20,189 nucleotides of DNA from JAVVFH01 sp032250585. Lineage in GTDB: Bacteria; Pseudomonadota; Gammaproteobacteria; Xanthomonadales; SZUA-36. The notes below the pieces were generated by a model. The model was not told the origin of the DNA. It ran no database searches and saw only the letters and a list, made by a program, of their open reading frames with translations. Shown here piece after piece: positions 13,428-20,057 of the stretch. The translations under genes and the position numbers were made by a program. The DNA is taken from NCBI GenBank assembly GCA_032250585.1, contig JAVVFH010000035.1, forward strand, positions 1 to 20,189. The letters run 5' to 3'. Numbering within the stretch: position 1 is the stretch's first letter; every line of letters begins with the position of its first letter.

Positions 13428-14576
13428 AAGCACAAGAGTTGGCTGATTGCACTGCGCGCCCCCCAGCTGGGGGGCGCGCGTCTCATCGCGCTGGCCGAAC
13501 GGCCCGGGGGCATCGATACGCTGGCCGGCAGTTCGCAGGCCGCCTTGCGCGCGGCGGGCCTGCGTGACGAGGCCGTCGCGACTTTCCGTAATCCCGACCA
13601 GCGTCAGCTGGAAAGCGATCTCGAGTGGCTTTCACAACCGGGCCATGATCTTCTGACCTGGGACGACGAACGCTATCCTCCTTTACTGCGAAACATTTCA
13701 TCGCCGCCGCCGGCTGTGTTCGTCGACGGCGATGCGGACCAGCTGTGGCGCCCGCAGCTGGCGGTCATCGGCAGCCGCAACCCCACGGCCGGCGGTAAGG
13801 AAAATGCCCGCGATTTCGCCTCGGAACTCGTGCGTCAGGGCATGACCATCACCAGCGGGCTCGCGAGCGGTATCGATTCGATCGCCCACGCGGCGGCCCT
13901 CGACGCCGGTGGCTTCACGGTGGCGGTGACCGGTACCGGGCTCGACCGCGTCTATCCCGCCAGCAGCTACGCGCTTGCCGGGCGCATCCGCGAACGCGGC
14001 GTGCTGGTTTCGGAGCTGCCGCCGGGTACCGGCGCCAAACGTGCCCATTTTCCCTCCCGCAATCGGATCATTTCAGGCCTCAGCCTGGGCGTGCTCGTCA
14101 TTGAGGCGGGCCTGCGCAGCGGTACTCTGATCACGGCGCGGCTGGCCGGCAACCAGGGCCGCGAGGTGTTCGCACTGCCCGGCTCCATTCACAACCCGAT
14201 GTCGAAAGGCTGCCATCGGCTGATCCGCGACGGCGCCCGCCTGGTCGAGAATGTGGCCGACATCATGACAGAACTGGCGCCGCTGGCAGGTCAACTCGCC
14301 GCTGAACTGAGCAGCGAACTCCTGAAGCCGGCTGAACGGCCCGAACAGTCCGTAAACCCGGAAGCACTTGACTCGGCCGCTGTCGACCCCCACGTCGACG
14401 ATGATCCGGACTACCGCCGGCTCTGGTCCTGCCTGGGTTTCGATCCGCGCCCGGTCGACGCCATCATCGAGCAAAGTGGATTGACGGCACGTGCCGTGTC
14501 AGCCATGCTGCTAATGCTGGAGCTGAGAGGAAAGGTCGAGGCCCACCAAGGTGGCGCCTGGAGCCGGAAAAAATGA
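13425..14576 (+). CDS. dprA: DNA processing protein DprA/Smf, probable ACG start
   Basis: Binds incoming single-stranded DNA and loads RecA during natural transformation. From ACG 13425 the protein is 383 aa. It has an N-terminal SAM/HhH-like domain (SWLIALRAPQLGGARL), a Rossmann-like core with VIGSRNP (114-120), SGLASGID (144-151), FPSRNRIISG (209-218) and EAGLRSGTLITA (227-238), and a C-terminal winged-helix domain (about 325-383). The core motifs are complete. The first conventional in-frame start is TTG 13545, which would remove 40 residues of the N-terminal domain and has no ribosome site. The coding sequence carries a perfect 26-bp palindrome at 13454-13479. It starts 47 bp after lysM without a terminator and overlaps an in-frame ATG of smg. 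Confidence 0.9.
   Translation, partial: TKHKSWLIALRAPQLGGARLIALAERPGGIDTLAGSSQAALRAAGLRDEAVATFRNPDQRQLESDLEWLSQPGHDLLTWDDERYPPLLRNISSPPPAVFVDGDADQLWRPQLAVIGSRNPTAGGKENARDFASELVRQGMTITSGLASGIDSIAHAAALDAGGFTVAVTGTGLDRVYPASSYALAGRIRERGVLVSELPPGTGAKRAHFPSRNRIISGLSLGVLVIEAGLRSGTLITARLAGNQGREVFALPGSIHNPMSKGCHRLIRDGARLVENVADIMTELAPLAGQLAAELSSELLKPAERPEQSVNPEALDSAAVDPHVDDDPDYRRLWSCLGFDPRPVDAIIEQSGLTARAVSAMLLMLELRGKVEAHQGGAWSRKK
13454..13479. repeat. Perfect 26-bp GC palindrome inside the dprA 5' coding region
   Basis: The sequence is GCGCG, six C, AGCT, six G, CGCGC, with no mismatch. In mRNA it forms an 11-bp all-GC stem with an AGCU loop, beginning 30 nt after the first base of the ACG start. It encodes RAPQLGGAR, which matches the conserved DprA N-terminal consensus, so the protein sequence is maintained while the DNA is fully symmetric. 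No U-tract follows, so it is not an intrinsic terminator. Confidence 0.85.
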
Positions 14577-14584
14577 GGTCGATA

Positions 14585-15061
14585 ATGAAGGAAAACGTGC
14601 TCGACGTGCTGATGTACCTGTTCGAGAACTACTTTTACGATGAGCCGGACGAAGAACCCGATCGCGCATCGATGGAAGAGAATCTGCACGAGGCCGGGTT
14701 CACCAATCGTGAGATCGAAAAAGCGTTTGCCTGGCTCGATGAGCTGGCGGAGCAGCGCTATCAGCCGGAATTCAAAATGCAGTCCGAGCAGCCGATCCGC
14801 ATTTTCATCGAGTCCGAAACGGACCGCCTGGATACGGACTGCCGCGATTTCCTGATGTATCTGTCGAACGTCGGGATTCTCGACGTCCAGCGTCGCGAAG
14901 TCGTGCTCGATCGTCTGATGGCATTGGAGTGCGATGAAATTACGCTCGAAGACGTCAAGTGGGTCGTATTGATGGTCCTGTTCAACCAGCCTGGCCAGGA
15001 AGCCAATTACGCCTGGATGGAAGACCTGATGTTTGACACGGAGCAGGACTACCGCCATTAA
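14585..15061 (+). CDS. smg: Smg family protein
   Basis: Acidic 158-aa protein of the Smg (DUF494) family; its molecular role is not established. The start MKENVLDVLMYLFENYF is the family consensus and the length is close to E. coli Smg (157 aa). An in-frame ATG at 14573 would add four residues and overlap the dprA stop as ATGA. I prefer 14585 because the family begins there and TGAGG lies 6 nt upstream. The family C-terminal block EDVKWVVLMVLFNQPGQEANYAWMEDL is present. The order dprA-smg is conserved (smf-smg in E. coli), and translation is probably coupled to dprA. Confidence 0.93.
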   Translation: MKENVLDVLMYLFENYFYDEPDEEPDRASMEENLHEAGFTNREIEKAFAWLDELAEQRYQPEFKMQSEQPIRIFIESETDRLDTDCRDFLMYLSNVGILDVQRREVVLDRLMALECDEITLEDVKWVVLMVLFNQPGQEANYAWMEDLMFDTEQDYRH

Positions 15062-15264
15062 TAGTTAGGGAGCGCGGTCCAGAAGCCGCGTTCGAGGCGA
15101 TAAAAAGAAGCGGGAGAGGGTTGATCCCGGTCGGTGGCGAATACGGCTGCCGGGCCCAGTTTCCTGGATTCCAGGACCCCTGTTTGTTGCAAATGATCCC
15201 CCCGTTGTCCAGGCGACCCCTGTCGCATAGCGCCTTTTTGATTGAAAAAAGTGAGGACGGAACC
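15062..15264 (+). promoter_or_regulatory. topA 5' leader with inverted and direct repeats
   Basis: About 200 bp separate smg from the best topA start. The region contains the inverted repeat TCCTGGA-T-TCCAGGA (15162-15176). It also holds a direct repeat of TCCAGGxxCCCCTGT type at 15170-15183 and 15208-15223, and a Shine-Dalgarno-like GAGGACGGA (15253-15261). The topA frame is open through it from 15121, with ATG 15193 and TTG 15238 as alternative starts. No -35/-10 pair at proper spacing is convincing. It does not look like conserved coding sequence. Confidence 0.4.
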
Positions 15265-17688
15265 ATTAAATTACTGATCGTGGAATCACCGGCCAAGTCT
15301 GCCACCATCAACCGGTACCTCGGGCCGGATTTCGAGGTGCTGGCATCCTATGGTCATGTCCGGGATCTGCCCTCCCGGGATGGTGCGGTCGATCCCGAAA
15401 ACGGTTTTGCCATGACCTACGAGCTGAACGAGGGCAGCGAGAAACACGTCAACCGCATTATAAAATCCGCGCGCAAGGCCGAGGCGGTCTACCTCGCGAC
15501 CGATCTCGATCGTGAAGGCGAAGCCATTTCCTGGCACATCTACGAGATCCTGCGGCAGGAGGGTCTGACCGATAAAATCCCGTTTTACCGCGTGGAGTTT
15601 TCCGAAATCACCGAGCGCGCGATCAAGGAAGCCGTCGCCCATCCGCGCGAGCTTTCGATGGACCTCGTCAACGCCCAGCAGGCGCGCCGCGCGCTGGATC
15701 ATCTGGTCGGCTTCAACCTGTCGCCCCTGCTGTGGAAAAAAATCCAGACCGGCCTGTCGGCGGGCCGTGTCCAGAGCCCCGCGCTGCGATTGATCGTGGA
15801 GCGCGAGCAGGAGATCGAGGCCTTTGATTCCGAGGAATACTGGACGATCGAAGCCGACATGGATTTCGCCGGCAGCGAATTTGTCTCCCGCCTGGTGCGC
15901 TGGGACGACCAGCGGCTGAAGCAGTTCGACATCAACAACGGTGAGCAGGCGCATGCGGTGCGCGAACGCCTGCTGAAAGAATCCGGCGGCAGTCTGCGGG
16001 TCGACCGCATCACCCGCTCGCAGCGCAAGCGGCGGCCGGCGCCGCCGTTCATTACCTCTACCCTGCAGCAGGACGCGTCCCGCAAGCTGCGCTTCACGGC
16101 CCAACGGACCATGCGCACCGCCCAGGCGCTTTATGAAGGCGTGAAAATCAACGGCATCAGCCAGGGTTTGATCACCTACATGAGAACCGATTCGGTGAAT
16201 CTGTCCAACGATGCCCTGGCGGACCTTCGTCGCGAAATCGAGAGCCGCTACGGCCCGAAATTCCTGCCCGGCAAGCCCAATTTTTACAAGACCAAGTCGA
16301 AGAACGCGCAGGAAGCGCACGAGGCGATCAGGCCAACCTCCGCGGCGCTGGACCCGGAAAAGGTGAAATCGAAGCTTTCCGAGGACCAGTTCCGCCTTTA
16401 CGAACTGATCTGGCGCCGTACGATGGCCTGCCAGATGAAACCCGCGCTGATCGACATGGTGCAGGTTGAGTTCGACTGCGGCCCGGCCGCGACTTTCCGC
16501 GCCAACGGTTCGGTGATCGCGTTTCCGGGCTTCCTGCAGGTCTACGAGGAGTCGCAGCCACAGGGCAAGGAAGAGCGCGAAAGCCGTCTGCCGGATATGA
16601 ACGAAGGCGACGTGGTCAAGGTCGAGGACATCCGCGCCGAGCAGCATTTCACCGAGCCGCCGCCGCGTTACTCCGAGGCCAGCCTGGTCAAGGCTTTGGA
16701 AGAGTTCGGCATCGGCCGCCCGTCGACCTATGCGAGTATCATCCAGACACTGGTGCGCCGCAAGTACGTTGAACTCGACCGGCGGCGCTTCGTTCCCACC
16801 GATACCGGCCGGGTGGTGGCGCGTTTTCTGCAAAACCATTTCCAGCCCTATGTGGATTACGAGTTCACGGCCCGGATGGAAGATACTCTGGACGAGATTT
16901 CCCGCGGCGAAATCGACTGGATTCCGCCGCTGGAGCAGTTCTGGAAACCGTTTATCGAACGGGTCCGGGAGAAAGAAGAATCCGTCAGCCGGCAAGAGGC
17001 CAAGTTAACGCGGGTGCTGGGCACTGACCCGAAGACCGGCAAGGAGGTCTCGGTGCGGCTGGGTCGCTACGGCCCGCACGCCCAGATCGGCACGGCTGAT
17101 GACGAGGACAAGCCGAAGTTCGCCGGCCTCAGGCCCGGGCAGCGGCTGGAGACCATCACGCTGGAAGCAGCGCTCGAACTGTTCAAACTGCCCCGCGAAC
17201 TGGGTTTCACGCCTGACGGCGAAGTGGTGTCCGCCGGCATCGGGCGCTTCGGGCCCTTTATCCGCTACGGCAATAAATTCGTTTCGCTCAAGGATGCGGA
17301 CCCGCACACGGTAGACCTGTCGCAGGCACTGGAAGTGATCGCGGCCAAGAAACAGGCCGACCTGGATCGCATTCTCAGGACCTTCGAGGGCACGGACATC
17401 CAGATTTTGAAAGGTCGCTGGGGTCCGTTCATCACCGATGGCGAAAAGAATGCCCGCATGCCCAAGGAGCGAGAGCCTGAGACAATGACGCTCGAAGAAT
17501 GTCAGGTGCTGCTGGACGCCGCTCCGGACAAACGCAGCCGCAAGAAGGCCGCCAGCAAAAAGAACTCGAAAAAGAAAGCATCGGGCAAGAAAGCGGTGAA
17601 AAAGAAGGCCGCGAAGAAAAAGGCCACGAAGAAAAAGACTGCGAAAAAAGGATCCAGGAAGCGTGTCTCGAAGAGAGAATCAGCCTGA
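15265..17688 (+). CDS. topA: DNA topoisomerase I, lysine-rich tail, probable ATT start
   Basis: Type IA topoisomerase that relaxes negative supercoils. From ATT 15265 it is 807 aa beginning x-KLLIVESPAKSATINRYLG, the family N-terminus. The TOPRIM domain has Glu7 and the DLDREGE acidic cluster (Asp80, Asp82, Glu84). The active-site block ITYMRTDSVNLS carries Tyr305 and Arg307, at the expected offset from E. coli Tyr319/Arg321. The C-terminal part has RYGPHAQIG, RFGPFIRYG and RWGPFITDG repeats, as in the topoisomerase C-terminal repeat class, and no four-Cys zinc ribbons. Residues 754-807 are a lysine/alanine tail. ATG 15193 would add 24 poorly conserved residues; TTG 15238 would add nine. The SD-like GAGGACGGA ends 3 nt before ATT, with its GAGG core 8 nt away. 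The stop codon sits in a repeat unit. Confidence 0.95.
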   Translation: MKLLIVESPAKSATINRYLGPDFEVLASYGHVRDLPSRDGAVDPENGFAMTYELNEGSEKHVNRIIKSARKAEAVYLATDLDREGEAISWHIYEILRQEGLTDKIPFYRVEFSEITERAIKEAVAHPRELSMDLVNAQQARRALDHLVGFNLSPLLWKKIQTGLSAGRVQSPALRLIVEREQEIEAFDSEEYWTIEADMDFAGSEFVSRLVRWDDQRLKQFDINNGEQAHAVRERLLKESGGSLRVDRITRSQRKRRPAPPFITSTLQQDASRKLRFTAQRTMRTAQALYEGVKINGISQGLITYMRTDSVNLSNDALADLRREIESRYGPKFLPGKPNFYKTKSKNAQEAHEAIRPTSAALDPEKVKSKLSEDQFRLYELIWRRTMACQMKPALIDMVQVEFDCGPAATFRANGSVIAFPGFLQVYEESQPQGKEERESRLPDMNEGDVVKVEDIRAEQHFTEPPPRYSEASLVKALEEFGIGRPSTYASIIQTLVRRKYVELDRRRFVPTDTGRVVARFLQNHFQPYVDYEFTARMEDTLDEISRGEIDWIPPLEQFWKPFIERVREKEESVSRQEAKLTRVLGTDPKTGKEVSVRLGRYGPHAQIGTADDEDKPKFAGLRPGQRLETITLEAALELFKLPRELGFTPDGEVVSAGIGRFGPFIRYGNKFVSLKDADPHTVDLSQALEVIAAKKQADLDRILRTFEGTDIQILKGRWGPFITDGEKNARMPKEREPETMTLEECQVLLDAAPDKRSRKKAASKKNSKKKASGKKAVKKKAAKKKATKKKTAKKGSRKRVSKRESA

Positions 17689-17763
17689 AGGCAATCGCGG
17701 CTGAATTTCTCACAGTGGAAGAATCGGCCTGACGGGGAATCGCGACTGAAGCCGCCCCCACGA
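17676..17763 (+). repeat. Degenerate 44-bp tandem repeat covering the topA stop codon
   Basis: Unit 1 (17676-17719) and unit 2 (17720-17763) share AGAATC-GCCTGA-GG-AATCGCG-CTGAA with scattered differences. The TGA of topA is inside unit 1 (GCCTGA). The second half of each unit resembles the REP-like motif AATCGCGGCTGAAGCCGC found again near 19495. Confidence 0.6.
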
Positions 17764-17812
17764 CGGTTGCCGGCGCGCCTGCCAGCCCGCGGGATTGGCT
17801 TCAGCCTCGATT
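17738..17812. repeat. REP-like inverted pair downstream of topA
   Basis: AATCGCGACTGAAGCCGC with CCCCAC (17738-17761) and, in opposite orientation, GGATTGGCTTCAGCCTCGAT (17792-17811) are two diverged copies of the same REP-like sequence, with a 30-bp spacer. Each can form a small GGCTTCAGCC stem. The arrangement resembles a REPIN, two REPs facing each other, as described in Pseudomonas relatives. Confidence 0.6.
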
Positions 17813-17818
17813 TACACC

Positions 17819-17835
17819 ATCCTACAGGATTTTTT
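17819..17835 (+). terminator. Weak candidate terminator after topA
   Basis: ATCC-TACA-GGAT (17819-17830) is followed at once by a run of six T (17830-17835). The stem is only 4-5 bp, so it is weak on its own; the REP-like pair upstream may help to end or protect the topA transcript. It precedes the candidate tsaC promoter. Confidence 0.35.
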
Positions 17836-17877
17836 CACGCGGGGTGCCGTCCCGGATCGCGCAGCAGCAGGGCAAAA

Positions 17878-17886
17878 TGGCATAAT
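17878..17886 (+). promoter_or_regulatory. Candidate extended -10 promoter for tsaC-hemF
   Basis: TGGCATAAT (17878-17886) matches an extended -10 element (TGn followed by CATAAT, five of six to TATAAT). No good -35 box lies 17 bp upstream, which extended -10 promoters tolerate. Transcription would begin near 17893, about 45 nt before the preferred tsaC start. Confidence 0.4.
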
Positions 17887-17936
17887 CGAGCGCGAATCCG
17901 CGTTCATTCGTGACATCACTGTCCGGTCCGACCCCT

Positions 17937-18503
17937 ATGCTGAAAGACAATCTGCTGATGATTGAAAAAGCGGCACAGAAACTGCGCGACGGCGCGGTGA
18001 TCGCCTACCCGACCGAAGCGGTGTACGGGCTCGGCTGTGACCCGGGAAACGAGGCCTCGGTGCGGCGTATCCTGCGGCTGAAATCGCGACCGGTCGAGGC
18101 TGGCCTGATCCTGATTGCCGATCGTTTCGAGCGCTTTGCTCCCTATGTCGCCAAAGTGCCGGACCGGTGGCTGCAGCGCGCGATGGCCGTTTGGCCTGGC
18201 CCGGTGACCTGGCTGTTTCCGCGCGGCCCGGGTACGCCGGACTGGCTGGCCGGGGATCACCCGACCATCGCCTTGCGGGTGACCGCGCACGCGGTGGCCG
18301 GGGAACTCTGCGCCCGGTTCGGTGGCGCCCTCGTTTCCACCAGCGCCAATCCCCGCTCGCAGGCCCCGGCCCGCACGCCCGCGGAGGTCGAGGCGTATTT
18401 CGGCAACGCGATCGAAGGCATCGTGGAGGGCTCGCTGGGCACATCGGGCAAACCCAGTGAAATACGCGATCTCGCCAGCGGCCGGATCGCCAGGAAGGGC
18501 TGA
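17937..18503 (+). CDS. tsaC: Threonylcarbamoyl-AMP synthase
   Basis: Makes threonylcarbamoyl-AMP from Thr, bicarbonate and ATP for t6A37 synthesis on ANN-decoding tRNAs. The 188-aa single-domain protein is of TsaC (YrdC/RimN) length, without the C-terminal Sua5 domain. Family motifs are VIAYPTEAVYGLGCDP, the substrate-binding LKSRP (Lys49, Arg51) and STSAN (134-138). The usual Lys before GLIL is Ala here (EAGLILIA). ATG 17937 gives a typical length. GTG 17910 (197 aa) and ATG 17958 (181 aa) are possible, and none has a strong ribosome site. The stop is 1 bp before the hemF ATG, so the two genes form an operon. The E. coli locus also has tsaC beyond smf-smg. Confidence 0.93.
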   Translation: MLKDNLLMIEKAAQKLRDGAVIAYPTEAVYGLGCDPGNEASVRRILRLKSRPVEAGLILIADRFERFAPYVAKVPDRWLQRAMAVWPGPVTWLFPRGPGTPDWLAGDHPTIALRVTAHAVAGELCARFGGALVSTSANPRSQAPARTPAEVEAYFGNAIEGIVEGSLGTSGKPSEIRDLASGRIARKG

Positions 18504-18504
18504 C

Positions 18505-19506
18505 ATGACACGCGAGCAAGAGGTATCGGCGGCGCAGGTCAAGGCGTACCTGCTTGGGTTGCAGGATCGTATCTGTGCGGCCTTGCAGGAAGAGGACGGC
18601 GGGGCAGTGTTCGTCGAAGACGCCTGGTCGCGTGAGCACGCTGCGCGCGACGAAGAGACCCTCGGCGGCGGCGGGCGCACCCGTGTATTGCGGGAAGGCA
18701 CCGTCTTCGAGCAGGCCGGCGTAAATTTTTCGCACGTCACCGGCAGCCGCCTGCCGCCTTCGGCCAGCGCGGCGCGGCCGGAACTCGCCGGTCACAGTTT
18801 CGAAGCGCTGGGTGTTTCCCTGGTGATACATCCCAAAAATCCCTACGTGCCGACCAGTCACGCGAATCTGCGGTTCTTTATCGCTGAGAAGGAGGAAGGA
18901 CCACCGGTCTGGTGGTTCGGCGGCGGTTACGACCTGACGCCCTATTACCCGATTCGCGAGGACGTGATCGCCTGGCATGAAGTCGCCCGGGCCGCCTGCG
19001 AGCCTTTCGGCGCAGACGTTTATCCCCGCTTTAAAGAATGGTGTGACCGCTATTTTTATCTCAAACACCGCGAGGAGACCCGGGGCGTCGGAGGCCTGTT
19101 TTTCGACGACCTCAACGAATGGGGTTTCGAGCGTTGCTTTGCGTTTCTGCGCGCTGTCGGTGACAGCTATCTCGATGCCTACCGGCCCATCGTCCGCCGC
19201 CGCCGCGAACAGGCGTGGTCCGACCGCCAGCGGCAGTTCCAGCTATACCGGCGCGGCCGTTACGTGGAATTCAACCTGGTATACGATCGCGGCACCCTGT
19301 TCGGTCTGCAGTCCGGGGGCCGCACCGAATCGATCCTGATGTCGCTGCCGCCGCTGGTTTCATGGCGTTATAACTGGCGGCCCGAGCCCGGATCCGAGGA
19401 AGCGCGGTTGTACGATTTTCTCACGCCGCAGGATTGGCTAAGCGGCCCTGTAAGAGCGGATTCGGCCGCGATCTGTTCTCCGCAAAAGCCACCCAATCGC
19501 GGCTGA
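18505..19506 (+). CDS. hemF: Oxygen-dependent coproporphyrinogen III oxidase, extended C-terminus
   Basis: Converts coproporphyrinogen III to protoporphyrinogen IX with O2. The 333-aa protein carries the family signatures GGGGRTRVLREGTVFEQAGVN (in part 54-74), HPKNPYVPTSHANLRFF (109-125), WWFGGGYDLTPYY (136-148) and GVGGLFFDDLNEW (194-206), and the end SLPPLVSWRYNW...YDFLTPQDWL. HemF normally stops near that DWL. Here 21 more codons run through a REP-like repeat and end at a TGA inside its GGCTGAAGCC core. The enzyme core is complete, so activity is expected. ATG 18505 follows the tsaC stop by 1 bp, and the upstream AGGAAGGG (18491-18498) is a good ribosome site. The longer in-frame start inside tsaC is rejected. 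Confidence 0.96.
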   Translation: MTREQEVSAAQVKAYLLGLQDRICAALQEEDGGAVFVEDAWSREHAARDEETLGGGGRTRVLREGTVFEQAGVNFSHVTGSRLPPSASAARPELAGHSFEALGVSLVIHPKNPYVPTSHANLRFFIAEKEEGPPVWWFGGGYDLTPYYPIREDVIAWHEVARAACEPFGADVYPRFKEWCDRYFYLKHREETRGVGGLFFDDLNEWGFERCFAFLRAVGDSYLDAYRPIVRRRREQAWSDRQRQFQLYRRGRYVEFNLVYDRGTLFGLQSGGRTESILMSLPPLVSWRYNWRPEPGSEEARLYDFLTPQDWLSGPVRADSAAICSPQKPPNRG

Positions 19507-19556
19507 AGCCGCTCCCACAAAAAGCAATCGCCTCCACAAAGCAGGCGCTCCCACAG
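19448..19556. repeat. REP-like array between hemF and the NTF2-like gene
   Basis: There are three related copies. Copy A is CTGTAAGAGCGGATTCGGCC plus GCGATC (19448-19473). Copy B, in opposite orientation, is AATCGCGGCTGAAGCCGC plus TCCCACA (19495-19519). Copy C is a diverged unit with a different stem (19525-19556, rc CCTGTGGGAGCGCC...GGCGATTG). A and B face each other across about 21 bp, like a REPIN. Copies A and most of the spacer are inside the hemF frame. The array sits between convergent gene ends, the usual place for REPs. Confidence 0.75.
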
Positions 19557-19565
19557 GGTCTTCAC

Positions 19566-20057
19566 TTACCAAAGGTAGGGCGTGAACTCGCCGGGAATCG
19601 GATTCTCCTTGCTTTCGTTGTCCCAGATGACCGAGGCGATCCACCAGCGCCCTTCGTTTTCAACCAGTTGGATGCTGTTGATGCCGCGGGCGATCGCTTC
19701 GTCTTTTGGTTCCTTGCGGGTCTCGTAGGTACTGAAGGCCTGGATAATTCGGCCGAAGCGATCGCTGTGTCGCATGACTTCCTTTTCGTAGAAATCGTTT
19801 TCCGCCATGTACGGCCGGGCATCCTCGATCCACTGCGCGAGGGTCAGCACGCTGAAGTCGGCATCACGGTGCATGCGTTTGCCGACCGGGATCAGACGAG
19901 CCTCGGGCAAATACAGAGTTTTCAGCCGCGCCCAGTTGCGTGAACCGGCGGGACCTGAAATACAGTCGTACAGCGCCGCGATGATGGCGTCGGGCGACGC
20001 GACGTCTTCAGGTCGGGCTTCGACGGTGGGCCGCATCGGTGACGGTGTATCGCTCAT
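19566..20057 (-). CDS. NTF2-like / SnoaL-like protein of unknown function
   Basis: The 163-aa protein has no signal peptide or membrane segment. It has the order of an NTF2-like cone fold: an N-terminal helix (PDAIIAALYDCISGPAGSR), a WARLKTLYLPEARLIPVG segment, a middle helix (LAQWIEDARPYMAENDF) and C-terminal strands (RIIQAFSTYETRK, GINSIQLVENEGRWWIASVIWDNE). Such domains bind small ligands or act as isomerases or dehydratases; the substrate is not evident. ATG at 20055-20057 has GGGAGA 7 nt upstream. It is convergent with hemF and separated from it by REP-like repeats. No functional link with hemF is implied. Confidence 0.75.
   Translation of the reverse strand: MSDTPSPMRPTVEARPEDVASPDAIIAALYDCISGPAGSRNWARLKTLYLPEARLIPVGKRMHRDADFSVLTLAQWIEDARPYMAENDFYEKEVMRHSDRFGRIIQAFSTYETRKEPKDEAIARGINSIQLVENEGRWWIASVIWDNESKENPIPGEFTPYLW

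Noticed and set aside
13545..14576. dprA starting at TTG 13545
   Set aside because: It removes the conserved N-terminal domain and has no ribosome site, while coding similarity continues upstream to 13425.
15286..16995. 569-codon ORF on the minus strand opposite topA
   Set aside because: Shadow frame caused by high GC at third positions; topA is unmistakable on the plus strand and the antisense product has no recognisable domain.
17499..17732. Glu/Lys-rich ORF in another frame of the topA tail, possible frameshift product
   Set aside because: It is the shifted reading of lysine codons. The A-runs here (gcg aaa aaa gga) are in the wrong phase for an A-AAA-AAG slip site, and no downstream pseudoknot is evident.
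17910..17936. GTG start for tsaC at 17910
   Set aside because: It cannot be excluded, but it adds nine non-conserved residues with no ribosome site; ATG 17937 gives the usual length.
19448..19556. CRISPR-like array from the repeated units near hemF
   Set aside because: The units are inverted and diverged, with unequal spacers and no cas genes; they fit REP-like elements instead.
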